Made by a program: the position numbers and the translations under genes. This document shows, piece by piece, positions 33,328 to 43,000 of a DNA stretch of 64,000 nucleotides. This DNA comes from a virus: positions 1-64,000 of the IMG/VR virus record IMGVR_UViG_3300008516_000114. The stretch is one strand, 5' to 3'. The notes under the pieces are model-generated. The model saw only the letters and a list, made by a program, of their open reading frames with translations. It was not told the origin of the DNA and made no database searches. Positions within the stretch are counted from its first letter, which is position 1; each line of letters starts with the position of its first letter.

Positions 33328-33999
33328 ATGGCGTTGGAGCTTGATGGGTTAGGTGTTATTAATATTGGAGAACCTATAGTATTAGACCAAGATTTTTCGG
33401 CAATTACATTATCTTGTTGGATTAAACACTCTACAGGAGATGTATCTCCTACTGATTATATTTTAGGCAAGGGATCTATGTGGTATTTAATGTTTAATAA
33501 TCCAACAATATGTAAGTTCAGACACTTAAATCTGGGAATTGCAAATACTTCGGTTACTGTACCTGCTATTGGAACTTCTTGGCATTTTATTGTTGCTACT
33601 TACAATGGAAGTAGAACAAATATTTATTTAAATGGAGTGGATTATGATGGTAATACTGGATTATCTGGAGGTCTGGGAACTAATGATGTGAATGTCGGAA
33701 TAGGTAGTTATTTTGGTGATACTCCTTTTTGGAAAGGCTCCATCGACGAAGTCCGTATCTACAACCGCGCCTTGAGTGAAGCAGAAATTAAGATTCTTTA
33801 TAATTCAAGAGGGCAAAATATAATAACCAAAGGTTTAGTAGGTTATTGGAGAATGAACGAAAAACCTGATGGAACAGCAGCAAGTGGAGCTAATTCCATT
33901 ATAGATTTAAGCGGATATGGAAATCATGGAACACCAGAAGGCGGACCAATTTATCGGGCAACACCCAATAAGATATATATTCCGAGAGTGATAGCATAA
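33328..33999 (+). CDS. LamG/concanavalin-A-like lectin-domain protein
   Basis: AAAGAGGAG precedes ATG 33328. The 223-aa product has the LamG jelly-roll pattern: FSAITLSCWIKHST, WYLMFNN, SWHFIVATYNGSRTNIYLNGVDYD, and KGSIDEVRIYNRALSEAEIKILY, then YWRMNEKPDG. LamG-type domains bind sugars or proteins. In a phage it would help adhesion to the host or environment. It follows a fibre-like gene immediately and precedes lysis genes. Confidence 0.85.
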   Translation: MALELDGLGVINIGEPIVLDQDFSAITLSCWIKHSTGDVSPTDYILGKGSMWYLMFNNPTICKFRHLNLGIANTSVTVPAIGTSWHFIVATYNGSRTNIYLNGVDYDGNTGLSGGLGTNDVNVGIGSYFGDTPFWKGSIDEVRIYNRALSEAEIKILYNSRGQNIITKGLVGYWRMNEKPDGTAASGANSIIDLSGYGNHGTPEGGPIYRATPNKIYIPRVIA

Positions 34000-34011
34000 G
34001 GATAAATAGTC

Positions 34012-34332
34012 ATGTCAACAGTAATCAATAAAGATAAATTAGAAATAAGAAGGAGTGTTCATACTCCAGATTATTCTGGTAAAGATGATTGGCTTATAAA
34101 TCCTAAACTTCCGGATTGTTCCAAGAAGTACTGGAAAGTTGCCGGGGCTAATGTAACAGAAATGACCAGTGAAGAAAAGTCAGTTAAAGATGCCGAATTA
34201 ACTACACAACAACAGGAATTATTAGAAGAACAACAGGAACAAGAAGTTCGCCTTAAAAAGGTAAGGGGAAAATTCCAATTATTGGGATTTACAGAGGAAG
34301 ATATAGAATTATTTAGAGTATTATTTTCATAG
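34012..34332 (+). CDS. Hypothetical Gln/Glu-rich protein, 106 aa
   Basis: The N-terminal half carries Pro/Trp segments (DYSGKDDWLINPKLPDCSKKYWKVAG), the second half is a highly polar helix (TTQQQELLEEQQEQEVRLKKVRGKF), and the end has LLGFTEEDIELFRVLF. It may be a coiled-coil linker in the virion. There is a weak ribosome site. Confidence 0.5.
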   Translation: MSTVINKDKLEIRRSVHTPDYSGKDDWLINPKLPDCSKKYWKVAGANVTEMTSEEKSVKDAELTTQQQELLEEQQEQEVRLKKVRGKFQLLGFTEEDIELFRVLFS

Positions 34333-34363
34333 TTGAGCGATTATCGATAGGGTTGGTAAAATA

Positions 34364-34576
34364 ATGAATAACAAAGATTTAATTACACAATTGAAAGCAT
34401 TTGAAGATAATTTACCAGTTTATTTCTGTAAGAAAGAGGAAATGTGTTTTTCAAATGTAGTTGAATCTGAAGAAGAATTGGATATGTTGACAGTTGATAG
34501 AATAGAATTAATGGAAGATAAAATAATATTAACCAATGTCAATGGAGTTGGGGAGTTAGAGAGTTTAGGAGTTTAG
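34364..34576 (+). CDS. Hypothetical small acidic protein, 70 aa
   Basis: The product is acidic with a CKKEEMCF pair and several beta-like segments. Its stop lies in an eight-base tandem repeat (34561-34591) that also holds the ribosome site of the next gene. No function is recognised. Confidence 0.5.
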   Translation: MNNKDLITQLKAFEDNLPVYFCKKEEMCFSNVVESEEELDMLTVDRIELMEDKIILTNVNGVGELESLGV

Positions 34577-34591
34577 GAGTTTAGGAGTTTA
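34561..34591. repeat. Tandem GAGTTTAG repeat
   Basis: Three full copies and one partial copy of GAGTTTAG run across the stop of the 34364 gene to just before ATG 34593. Every copy carries a GGAG-like core, so copy number would set the spacing of the ribosome site to the start. Confidence 0.85.
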
Positions 34592-34592
34592 T

Positions 34593-34874
34593 ATGGATGG
34601 TAAAGAATTTTTGAATTTAAATGCTGATGATTTAGTAAAAACGGGAAGCACAAAAATAGTATTGAAATTCGTTATTGTAGGACAACAAAGTTTATTCAAA
34701 GAATTCAATGATATTGAAGAAAAATTATTAGATCCCGATAAAGGTATTTATGCAAGAATTAAATCAAATACAGATGCACGTAAATTATTTCAGCGAATCT
34801 TTATCGGCTGGGGTGCTATTATGACGGGGTTAATAACCGCCATGCTTTTTAAAATACTTAGCAAAGGAATATAA
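34593..34874 (+). CDS. Small membrane protein, holin candidate
   Basis: The 93-aa product has a polar cytoplasmic N-terminal part (residues 1-68) and one hydrophobic segment at residues 70-88 (IFIGWGAIMTGLITAMLFK). Single-segment holin-like proteins with such a layout (for example the XhlA type) often precede endolysin genes. The endolysin gene lies about 300 bases downstream, after another membrane protein. Function as holin is inference. Confidence 0.6.
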   Translation: MDGKEFLNLNADDLVKTGSTKIVLKFVIVGQQSLFKEFNDIEEKLLDPDKGIYARIKSNTDARKLFQRIFIGWGAIMTGLITAMLFKILSKGI

Positions 34875-34890
34875 TCACAAAGGAGGCAAT

Positions 34891-35154
34891 ATGTCTGAAT
34901 GGTTTAGCTTACAGAATATTTTAATGATAGTAGCTTTGATTTTATCAGTTGTATTTGGGCTGGTATCATTGAAGTACAGAATACTTATCGTGAAGTTGCG
35001 TGATATTGTTAAGAAATACCGTGACTCGATCAGCGAGCAATCGGAAGGTGGCAAGAGTTTAACAGCCAAAGAGAAACAAGAGATAATGAAATTGATCGTA
35101 CTGTTTTTTCAGGAATTGGGAATGCTATTGCTTAAAAAAAAGTCAAAAAGTTGA
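34891..35154 (+). CDS. Small membrane protein near endolysin
   Basis: AAAGGAGGCAAT precedes ATG 34891. The N-terminal residues 9-27 (NILMIVALILSVVFGLVSL) form a membrane segment, followed by a basic helical region and LTAKEKQEIMKLIVLFFQEL. Together with the previous gene it may be part of the lysis cassette (holin, antiholin or spanin-like). No family confirms it. Confidence 0.6.
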   Translation: MSEWFSLQNILMIVALILSVVFGLVSLKYRILIVKLRDIVKKYRDSISEQSEGGKSLTAKEKQEIMKLIVLFFQELGMLLLKKKSKS

Positions 35155-35161
35155 GGATTTT

Positions 35162-35518
35162 ATGGTTAGTCTTAAAAATTTTAAGGAATCTGACTTCTAC
35201 TGTCCGTGTTGCGGAAAAGAGATAATGAATGATAGGTTTTTGATACAATTGCAAAAAGCAAGGTCTATTGCCAATGTTCCATTTGTTATTAATTCAGGAT
35301 ATAGATGTAAAAAACACAACAAAGAAGTTAGAGGGAAACCAACATCTTCGCATTTAAAAGGATTAGCGGTAGATATTATGGTTAAAAATTCCTGGATGCG
35401 CTATAAGATTTTGGAATCATTTATATCTGCGGAATTTAAAAGAATAGGTATTGGAAAAGGATTTATTCACGTTGACGCTGATACCGATAAACCACAAGAA
35501 ACAATCTGGTTATATTAA
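35162..35518 (+). CDS. Endolysin, peptidase M15-like (D,D-carboxypeptidase)
   Basis: The 118-aa product has the M15A pattern: SGYRCKKHN, SSHLKGLAVDI (His64 and Asp71) and FIHVDAD (His103), the three zinc ligands of the family, plus an N-terminal CPCCG. It cleaves peptide crosslinks in peptidoglycan and is typical of phage endolysins. It follows two small membrane proteins in the lysis cassette. Confidence 0.9.
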   Translation: MVSLKNFKESDFYCPCCGKEIMNDRFLIQLQKARSIANVPFVINSGYRCKKHNKEVRGKPTSSHLKGLAVDIMVKNSWMRYKILESFISAEFKRIGIGKGFIHVDADTDKPQETIWLY

Positions 35519-35519
35519 A

Positions 35520-35972
35520 ATGAGTAGCATTACTGATTATAGCGACTTATATACTTTTGTCCGCCACGCAGCGGGCGATTTCGGTACATATAAAGACGGC
35601 AGTCGTGTCGGTGATTATAAATACCAGGATGATGTGATAGATAATGCTATTACTTACAATTTACTGAAGATGTCGAGTTATTCTAAGGTATCAGGTGCTG
35701 ACCAGATTACACCGATAATGACAGATGATAATGATATAGGATATTTAATTAATCTCATAGCACTAAAACTTGTTATAGCAGATTTATTGACAGCATATAA
35801 AACGAGAAACATGGCGGTAACGAAAGATTTGAAATATTTAATTGCGAATATATTACATGATCTCCAAACATTCAGTAATGTAAAAGGTTTAGTTCATGAA
35901 AAGGATGGAGCGCTGGAGATGCTATACGATCTACCAGATAGAATCAGTGATTTCGTTTCAGCGAATACATAA
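35520..35972 (+). CDS. Head-tail connector/head completion protein (putative)
   Basis: A frame opens at 35451 inside the endolysin gene, but ATG 35520 just after its stop gives the natural start MSSITDYSDLYTFVRHAAGDF. The 150-aa helical product matches the size and pattern of gp6-type connector proteins (LINLIALKLVIADLLTAYKT...). It lies at the beginning of the connector-tail genes. The assignment is by position and character. Confidence 0.55.
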   Translation: MSSITDYSDLYTFVRHAAGDFGTYKDGSRVGDYKYQDDVIDNAITYNLLKMSSYSKVSGADQITPIMTDDNDIGYLINLIALKLVIADLLTAYKTRNMAVTKDLKYLIANILHDLQTFSNVKGLVHEKDGALEMLYDLPDRISDFVSANT

Positions 35973-35989
35973 GAGAGGAGTAATAAATA

Positions 35990-36373
35990 ATGAAGTTAAA
36001 ATTTATATGTACGGATAAAGTGAAAAGAGAAGGGATAAGGATTTCTTATGGTGATAAGAGTTATAAAGAAGGCGATATCCTGATAATTGATAGGGAAAAA
36101 GAGCAGGAATTTAGTTCAAGTTATATCAGGGGATATTTCAGATATATTGGGATTATACAACCTGATAAAAAAGTACTAGTAACCAAGAAATCAGAAATAA
36201 AAACTAAGAAAAAAGAAAAATTAAAGACTAGGAAAAAAGAAACAAGAATTAAGAAAGATAAAAAGGCTTTGGGTATTCCTAAAGGATTTAAAAGGGATAT
36301 CATAATTAATGAGAAGCCGGATATAAAGATTTATAATATTGAAAAGGAGGTTGAAGATGACAAGAACAACTAA
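35990..36373 (+). CDS. Lys-rich small protein, 127 aa
   Basis: GAGAGGAGT precedes ATG 35990. The first 65 residues look like a small beta barrel (GIRISYGDKSYKEGDILIIDREKE), then a strongly basic Lys/Arg tract (KKSEIKTKKKEKLKTRKKETR) and a C-terminal acidic tail. The next gene starts inside its 3' end. Function unknown. Confidence 0.55.
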   Translation: MKLKFICTDKVKREGIRISYGDKSYKEGDILIIDREKEQEFSSSYIRGYFRYIGIIQPDKKVLVTKKSEIKTKKKEKLKTRKKETRIKKDKKALGIPKGFKRDIIINEKPDIKIYNIEKEVEDDKNN

Positions 36374-37112
36374 CGTGAAAAACCTTGAGGAAGGCCACTT
36401 ATACGGATTAGTGGCGAATGCAAATGAACACAAATTTGGTGTGGTGCAGATTTTAAAAGTAACCGGAGCAGACGCAGTTACAGTTACAAATGGTGATGAA
36501 TATTCGGATTTTCCAGCTATTTGTGGTGATGTGTATGGCTATGTAAGAACCATAACACCAATCACTGGTGGTGAAGATGAAACCGATATTGTTGTTACTG
36601 TAGATGGTAACACGGCAACTATTCCTGCTGGTACACCTTCGGGGCGTGGTTTCGCATTAGCGGATGCAACTGATTTAACAGCAACCCCAACTATCACAGG
36701 TGGTGTAGCCGGTGATATTCTTGAGATTGTATATGTACCTCAATTTGCAACATCAGATGAAATTGATTATGTAACTGATTTCGGAAGGACTTATCCCGAT
36801 AAATATCGTGGTATCTATTACAGAGGCGAATTAAAGCATAGGAAGAGGATATGGAATGTTGAAAGCACATTATCATTTACCGCTTCATTCCTGAGTTTTG
36901 AACAAGTTATGCATCAATTTGCTAACCTGGAACACACATTACTTTTTGAAAGAAAAGATGATGGTGGTGCTACTGTATCCGAAAAGGAATATTACGGTAA
37001 ATGTTTTGCAAAAGAACCTGATTTAACCGGTTCAGGTGGAGATACCGATACTACCAGTGCAACAGCAGTTAGATATGAAAGATGGATGACGGTTGAGGAC
37101 ACACCTGCATAA
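36357..37112 (+). CDS. Major tail tube protein (putative)
   Basis: GGAGG (36345-36350) precedes ATG 36357; the frame from 36339 overlaps that site. The 251-aa product is beta-rich, Thr/Gly-rich (DETDIVVTVDGNTATIPAGTPSGRG, DATDLTATPTITGGVAGDILEIVYVP) and acidic, with no membrane segment. Its size and place upstream of the tail assembly and tape measure genes fit a tail tube protein. A bacterial Ig-like insertion is possible. Confidence 0.55.
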   Translation: MTRTTNVKNLEEGHLYGLVANANEHKFGVVQILKVTGADAVTVTNGDEYSDFPAICGDVYGYVRTITPITGGEDETDIVVTVDGNTATIPAGTPSGRGFALADATDLTATPTITGGVAGDILEIVYVPQFATSDEIDYVTDFGRTYPDKYRGIYYRGELKHRKRIWNVESTLSFTASFLSFEQVMHQFANLEHTLLFERKDDGGATVSEKEYYGKCFAKEPDLTGSGGDTDTTSATAVRYERWMTVEDTPA

Positions 37113-37138
37113 TGGACATATAAAATGCGAGGTGTACT

Positions 37139-37561
37139 TTGGGTAGAGTCGTTTTCGATCACGATAACGCATTGGTGAAGATATATAAGCAGGACTCCGA
37201 TGGGAGTAAGGGGGATGTGCAATCCGATGACTGGCTTTATGTACAGGGTATAAAATTAGTTGAGACACCGAAAATTAAAGCCATCCCCCGTTTGTTTGCC
37301 AGTAGAAACAGGGTAGAAACGATAGGCTATGAACGGTTACTGACTATTGAAAAATTCCATTATTATAAAGTTAATGATTGGTCACTTGCTAAAGATGTTG
37401 ACCAGGATTATTGGATCGAGATTGTATTTACCGGAGATAATATAAATTATACAGAAACATATACCTGTAAATATTGCCGATATAATGGACAATCATTAAA
37501 TACAAGAGAAGACCCTGCTAACGATTTCAGTAAAGGTTGGATAGTAGGGACAATTACGTAA
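37139..37561 (+). CDS. Tail-region protein, 140 aa
   Basis: A TTG start at 37139 has GAGGTG at 37129-37134 before it. The product has DWLYVQGIKLVETPKIKAIPRLF and a pair CKYC. It lies between the tube-like gene and a Lys/Glu-rich gene. It may be part of tail tube or terminator; no family is recognised. Confidence 0.5.
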   Translation: MGRVVFDHDNALVKIYKQDSDGSKGDVQSDDWLYVQGIKLVETPKIKAIPRLFASRNRVETIGYERLLTIEKFHYYKVNDWSLAKDVDQDYWIEIVFTGDNINYTETYTCKYCRYNGQSLNTREDPANDFSKGWIVGTIT

Positions 37562-37576
37562 AAGAAGGAGAAATGT

Positions 37577-38080
37577 ATGAAACCTGAAAATTATAAGTCA
37601 AAAAAAGATGGTACAATCATCCATGTTGAATCTCTGGAGATTATTCCAGAGAGGGAGAGTGAGATAGTTTCTATCAAACATAGGAATGTGATTTGGGAAT
37701 GGAAAGTCTGGAATTTAACAGGCTTAGAATTTCAGCAATTGCAAAGGGATAAAGATAAACGGAGAAATAAATTAGATGCCGAGAAACCTAAACCGCCAAC
37801 AAGATTAGAAAAGAATAAAGATATTCCGGTATTAGATGATAAAAAATATCTAAAAGATATGGCTGAATTTAGTGATAAGGAATTGGAATTAGGTATATGG
37901 TATGAATACAGAATCCTGGAAATGGGTCTTTTTGAATGTAATAAATGGACAACCGAAGGTGAAACAGAAAAGTCAAGAATAGAATACATGCAAAAAAAGG
38001 TCGGTGCTTTCTGGCTGAAATTGATAGGTAGAATATTAGCTATTAGTATTGTAACCGATGGTGATATCCAAAGTTTTTAG
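37577..38080 (+). CDS. Possible tail assembly chaperone, 167 aa
   Basis: GAAGGAG precedes ATG 37577. The helical, charged protein (RNVIWEWKVWNLTGLEFQQLQRDKDKRRNKLDAEKPKPP...) lies two genes upstream of other tail genes and before the 70-aa gene. Together these occupy the place of the gpG/GT chaperones that often express through a frameshift upstream of the tape measure gene. A convincing slippery heptamer is missing. Confidence 0.45.
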   Translation: MKPENYKSKKDGTIIHVESLEIIPERESEIVSIKHRNVIWEWKVWNLTGLEFQQLQRDKDKRRNKLDAEKPKPPTRLEKNKDIPVLDDKKYLKDMAEFSDKELELGIWYEYRILEMGLFECNKWTTEGETEKSRIEYMQKKVGAFWLKLIGRILAISIVTDGDIQSF

Positions 38081-38082
38081 AT

Positions 38083-38295
38083 ATGCTCCTGCCTGAAAAG
38101 GTAAAAAAGTATAAGCCTAAAAAAAAGAAAGGCGAAAAGCAGGTGAATATAGGAATTAAATACAGAGAAATGAGAACAGCGGAAAGTTTCGGGAAACTAC
38201 CACATGAATTTTATAACGCTCCTAAATGGAGTCAGGTACTTGCTATCGCTTTCTTTGAGGCAAAACAGAAAATCGAATCCTATTTGAGTGATTAA
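38083..38295 (+). CDS. Small basic protein, 70 aa
   Basis: The gene begins two bases after the previous stop, in the -1 frame relative to it, and has no ribosome site. The product starts with a run of Lys (KVKKYKPKKKKGEK) and continues IGIKYREMRTAESFGKLPHEFYNAPKWSQVLAIAFFEAK. The arrangement and position suggest coupled translation or a rare frameshift product with the previous gene. Confidence 0.5.
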   Translation: MLLPEKVKKYKPKKKKGEKQVNIGIKYREMRTAESFGKLPHEFYNAPKWSQVLAIAFFEAKQKIESYLSD

Positions 38296-38298
38296 GAG

Positions 38299-39018
38299 AT
38301 GCAGTATTTATCGGATTGGGAAGTAAGGAATATAAGAATGGGAATAGGGGATATGATATATTCCGGTGAGGCACAGATAATACGTTTAGAATGGTTTGGC
38401 ACGGATACCAGTGAGGGCAATGTCTATGTAGCACGCTCAGGCGGGAGCATTGATGTTTTAACAACGGGATACAATAAATATTTCAGAGATACACCACAGA
38501 CTATTAGCGATGGATCGTGGTATCTATATACGGAGGATAATATTTCCGCATATATTCATATAGTAGATGAATTCGATACAAGACAATTTGATAATCAGAA
38601 AATAGTTATTGGCGATACGCTTATTTATATGAAGACGAGTTTGAATTTATATAAACGTGATAAACTCCGGGTAGTGCATTTACTTGATACTGAAAAGGTA
38701 ACAGGCACAGGCACGGGCAGCGGGTCTAACTGGTTAGACGAATCTGCTTCATGGGATACAAATAAGTATAAAGGATTCTGGTTAGTATTTTCAGATAGGC
38801 GTTTTTTGATAATAGCGAATACAGGAACACAATTAACGGTAAATCTTGATGGTTATACATTACCAGCATCGGGAAGTTATACTATACAACCTTGTATCGA
38901 ATATTCCACAAAGATAATTAATCCTGATCTGGCTGATGGATTAAGTGTACCGTTTGGTGATGAAATACCTTTTCAGGTTTTGGTTTGTGAGAGGGTGGAG
39001 CAGAGTGGAGTGCGATGA
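38299..39018 (+). CDS. Structural protein with recurring beta domain
   Basis: The 239-aa product has an N-terminal Trp/Gly-rich part and at residues 143-198 a module of the form W-x-x-x-KYKGFWLVFSDRRFLIIANTGTQLTVNLDGYTLPASGSYTI. The same type of module occurs in the tail proteins at 45891, 52274 and 56610. It probably forms a small beta sandwich in the tail. Exact role unknown. Confidence 0.55.
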   Translation: MQYLSDWEVRNIRMGIGDMIYSGEAQIIRLEWFGTDTSEGNVYVARSGGSIDVLTTGYNKYFRDTPQTISDGSWYLYTEDNISAYIHIVDEFDTRQFDNQKIVIGDTLIYMKTSLNLYKRDKLRVVHLLDTEKVTGTGTGSGSNWLDESASWDTNKYKGFWLVFSDRRFLIIANTGTQLTVNLDGYTLPASGSYTIQPCIEYSTKIINPDLADGLSVPFGDEIPFQVLVCERVEQSGVR

Positions 39019-39020
39019 TG

Positions 39021-39056
39021 AAATTTTTAATTTTTAATTGTTAATTATTAATTGGT
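39021..39056. repeat. AT-rich intergenic repeat, copy 5
   Basis: AAATTTTTAATTTTTAATT then GTTAATTATTAATTGG lies between two tail genes, directly before a GGTGGAAAG ribosome site. Same family as copies 1-4. Confidence 0.75.
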
Positions 39057-39062
39057 GGAAAG

Positions 39063-39545
39063 ATGGGAATAACAACAACATTGAGTATTGCGAATCTTGA
39101 TTACACAATGAATATGATTTTGGTCGAATGGCTTTCGGATAGTAATTGCTTTGGGGATCCAGAATCCGAATTGAGAATTGGTAATGTTGTTATTGGCATT
39201 ATTGAATATACAGGTGCATTAAATCGTCCTGAAATAAATGTTGAAATTATTCCGATAGGAATTAGATCAACAGGAGCGGGAGAATGTGGTGAAAGAAAGG
39301 AATTCCGTACCTATAATGCGCATATAAGGATTATAACCGCAAAAGGTAGTTTTAAATATGCTGGTGATATAGGTTCAATACAGTTAGGTGACATATTGAT
39401 GGAATATTATAGAAATGCAACAGCCGGTAAAGTGGCATTAGCACAGGCGGGATTGAGGAAAAATAGATTGAATGGTGGGTTTCCGTCAAATGATGGGAAT
39501 TATATTTATAACGACTTTTATCTCACCTTTGAGGTTTTAGTATGA
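39063..39545 (+). CDS. Tail completion/terminator-like protein, 160 aa
   Basis: The product has an alpha/beta pattern typical of tail terminator proteins: a helical start (LSIANLDYTMNMILVEWLSDS), two beta strands (PEINVEIIPIGIRSTGAGECGERKEF, YNAHIRIITAKGSF) and a C-terminal YIYNDFYLTFEVLV strand. Its stop overlaps the next gene's ATG. It lies two genes upstream of the tape measure gene. Confidence 0.5.
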   Translation: MGITTTLSIANLDYTMNMILVEWLSDSNCFGDPESELRIGNVVIGIIEYTGALNRPEINVEIIPIGIRSTGAGECGERKEFRTYNAHIRIITAKGSFKYAGDIGSIQLGDILMEYYRNATAGKVALAQAGLRKNRLNGGFPSNDGNYIYNDFYLTFEVLV

Positions 39546-40015
39546 TTGCTTATGAAGATAATGTAGCACAGGTAATGGTTTCATTAACCAAAAAGCAATC
39601 GGCATTGCTTGATTGGAATAAATTCTTGAAAAAAAGAAAAAATGAATATAAAGGAAATGCCAAAAATATTGTTTTGATTGATATCTATTCCTATCCCGAA
39701 AATCCTAAATATAAGAGAAGTATGGATACATTGAATAGTGTCGATACGGATATACCAGAGAAAAACACTTTAAGAGTATTCCTTAACCCGGCATTAGCAA
39801 CAAGGAATAAGAGATTTCCAGGATTACAGAGTTATGCTTACCTGATGGGTAAAGCAGAGGCGGGATTTAGATATTATCCAGCATTTGTCAGGCGTGGCAT
39901 ATTCTTTAAGAAACGTGGTGAGCCGAGAGATTTTTTGGTATCATGGCATGATAGAATTGGGAAAGTATTTAAGGAAGATGTGAATAAAGAGATTAAAAAG
40001 GCATTAAAGAAATAA
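39542..40015 (+). CDS. HK97-gp10-like minor tail protein (putative)
   Basis: The start overlaps the previous stop by four bases. The 157-aa basic product has DWNKFLKKRKNEYKGNAKNIVLIDIYSYPENP and a C-terminal basic helix, which fits a small tail completion protein but lacks diagnostic motifs. The tape measure gene begins on its last base (TAATG overlap). Confidence 0.5.
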   Translation: MIAYEDNVAQVMVSLTKKQSALLDWNKFLKKRKNEYKGNAKNIVLIDIYSYPENPKYKRSMDTLNSVDTDIPEKNTLRVFLNPALATRNKRFPGLQSYAYLMGKAEAGFRYYPAFVRRGIFFKKRGEPRDFLVSWHDRIGKVFKEDVNKEIKKALKK

Positions 40016-43000
40016 TGGAAAATACTGATATTATACAATTATTGCTGAAAGTAAATGCTACAGAAGCCAAAAAAATTGATAAAATCACGGGCTATCTGGC
40101 TAAACAAAAAGCAATGTTGAAATTATTATCAAAAGAGAGGGATAAAGCATTTCAACCCAAAGCTATAAATCAATATTCTAAGGCAATTGGGCATACAAAA
40201 AACAATATTGAAAAGCTTACTACTGAAGTTGAAAAATCAACAAAGGGATTCTTAGGACTTGGACAAACACTTGGTTATACTGCTAAAAAAGTTGCTATGT
40301 GGACTATATCTACGGGTATGATTTATGGAACTTTAAGAGCTTTAAAATCGGGTATTGCCACTATTTCTATGGTAGATAGCAAAATGGTGGATTTACAGAA
40401 AGTATTTATCGGCACATCCGGCGAATTAAAAATGCTTAAAGCCGATATAATGGATGAATCTATTGCAATGGGATCGCTTATTGATACCACTATGGATGCT
40501 GCAATTGAATTAGGTAGAATGGGCAAGACAAGAACAGAGATAAGCACATTAATGAGAACTTCATTGCTTGCTCAGAATATAGCAGAGATAGAAGCTTCCG
40601 ATGCCACGAAATATTTAAACGCAGCAATATTGCAATTCAATAAAATAGCCGATGATTCTATCACTATTTTAGATCAATGGAATCAGCTCAGCAATCAGAT
40701 GCCAGTAAGAACGATAGATTTTGCACAAGCGGTATCAGCAACGGGCTCTGTTATGCAGCAGGCGGGTGCTGAAATAGAGGATTTGAATGCTTATGTTGCA
40801 ACACTATCAGCTTCAATGGCAAAAAGTGGGCGTGAGATAGGGCAGGCATTGAAAACAATTACCAGTTATGCTTATCGTCCGGCAACAAGGGTAAAAATTA
40901 AAGATATTCTGGATATCGATGTTAAGGATATAAGAGGCAATTTGATAGATATAGATGAATTGCTTTTAAGAGTGGCGTCAAGCTGGGATACATTGAGAGA
41001 ATCAGAACAGGAAGAGCTGGCGCAGAGCATTGCAGGAGTAAGAAGAAAAGCATTCTTTTTGAGTTTAATGGAGAATTTTGATCTTGTATTAGAAGCACAT
41101 GCCAAACAATGGGATGCAGCAGGTTCAGCATATCAGGAAAATGAAATTAGATTATCTTCATTAAAAACGAAAGTAGAACAATTACAGGCAGCATTACAAA
41201 AATTATCAGTACAGGGTGGGGATACGGGATTACTTGGATTAATGAAAAAAACAATAGATAATTCAAGAATATTAGTAGAAAATTTTGAAGATATGAATGG
41301 TACTTTGCAAATTTTAGCAACTGTTGGTATTCCAATAACTTTGACTGGAATAGCATTATTGATGAAAAAGATAACTTTTTTAAATGCTATTATGAGTGTT
41401 ACAATGGGAAAACTTACTATTTGGATTGCTGTTATTGGCGGAACTCTTTATGGATTAAACAAATTATCGAAAGCACTTGCTGGCAATGCTGCTAAATTGC
41501 GTGAACAAAGGAGAGAAATAGAAAAAAGTATAGATAAAATAAGAATCCAAAAACAAGAACAGAAGGCATTAATAGATCAATATGAATTATACAAACAGGC
41601 TTTTGATGTTTATGATGAATTAAGGAAAAAGGGAGAAGATACTACCGAAGCAGAGAAGAATCTTAAAAAGGTTTTGGAAGAAATAAATAAATTAAATCCT
41701 GAATTGGTAGAATCTACAGATAGTTATACTAAATCATTGAAAAGATTTGAGGGATGGGTTAATAAAGCAAGAAAAGCAATAGAAGAATTGACAAGAACAG
41801 AACTGGAAAGACGTGAAGAAAGTATTTTAGCAGGTTTTGAATTTAGAACTGACGATTTAAGAAGATCATTTAATTTAGCAATGGCCGAATTTTCTGGAGA
41901 ATGGGAAGATTTCCCTGGATTATTCAAATGGATTCCTGATTTTGCTAAGTGGGCACAACCAATATTAGGTTCACTTGGATTAGGCGATGAATTTATGGTT
42001 CTCACAGAAAATGAAATGACAAAGTTCTTTGGAAGATTACAAAAAACATATCAAGAAGATTTAAAAGCATTACCAGGAGATACAATTGATTTATTAAAAG
42101 AGAAATATGGGAAATATGATAAAGTTATTACAGAATTAACTAGGAAAAGAACAGATTTACATATAGCATCAAAAGGACAATTAACTGATGAAATCAAAGC
42201 AGTTGATACTGTTTTAAATTTATTACAAGAACAAAAAAGTGATTTAAAAGATTTAATAAATATACGTAAAAGAGTTGCGGATATAGGTAAACCCAAACCA
42301 TCAGAGCTTAAAAAGCCTGAAGATTGGGTATCATCAGAAGATAGAGAAGCATTAATGAAATTGGAGGAATCACATGCTCTTGCTATGGCAAAATTGCGTG
42401 ACAAAGAACTTGAATACTGGAGAGAAAGATTAAGAACTCATAAATATGATGGTATTGTAGAAGAACAGGAAATAAAAAATAGAATTGAATATTTAGTCGT
42501 ACAAAAGAAAATAAAAGACGAAACAGATACAAAGAGAGAAAAAGAGAAGGAAGCACTAAAGATACTAAGAGAGCAGAAAAAAATATTAAATGAGCAAAAA
42601 CGGATATATGAGAGAATAAACGAAGAAGTACGCAAAGCACAATTGCAAATCGATACTGCAATGAAATTACAATCAAGATTTGCAGGATATGACCTTACCA
42701 GGTCTGGTGCTTATGCTTTATTAGATATGCCTGATTATGGGGCTGGATTAAGAAGAGCAAAAGCAAAGAAAGAAGCAGCCTATAAAGGAATAGGAGAAGT
42801 AAGCGGGGGCTTGATAGAACCAAGAACAATAACTTCATTAAAAGATATTAAATTAACCTCAGAATGGGCAAAAGCGAATCTTTTTGATGAAGATTATAAA
42901 GAATTGGGCAGATATTTAGGGGATTTATCAGATTCATTTGCCGATATAGAAGAAGAGCAAAAAAAATATGATATAGCAATACAAGAAGGATTAGAAACTG

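Noticed and set aside
38069-38083. Programmed -1 frameshift between 37577 and 38083 genes
   Set aside because: The AAAGTTTTTAG stretch lacks a true slippery heptamer, and the second ORF has its own ATG.
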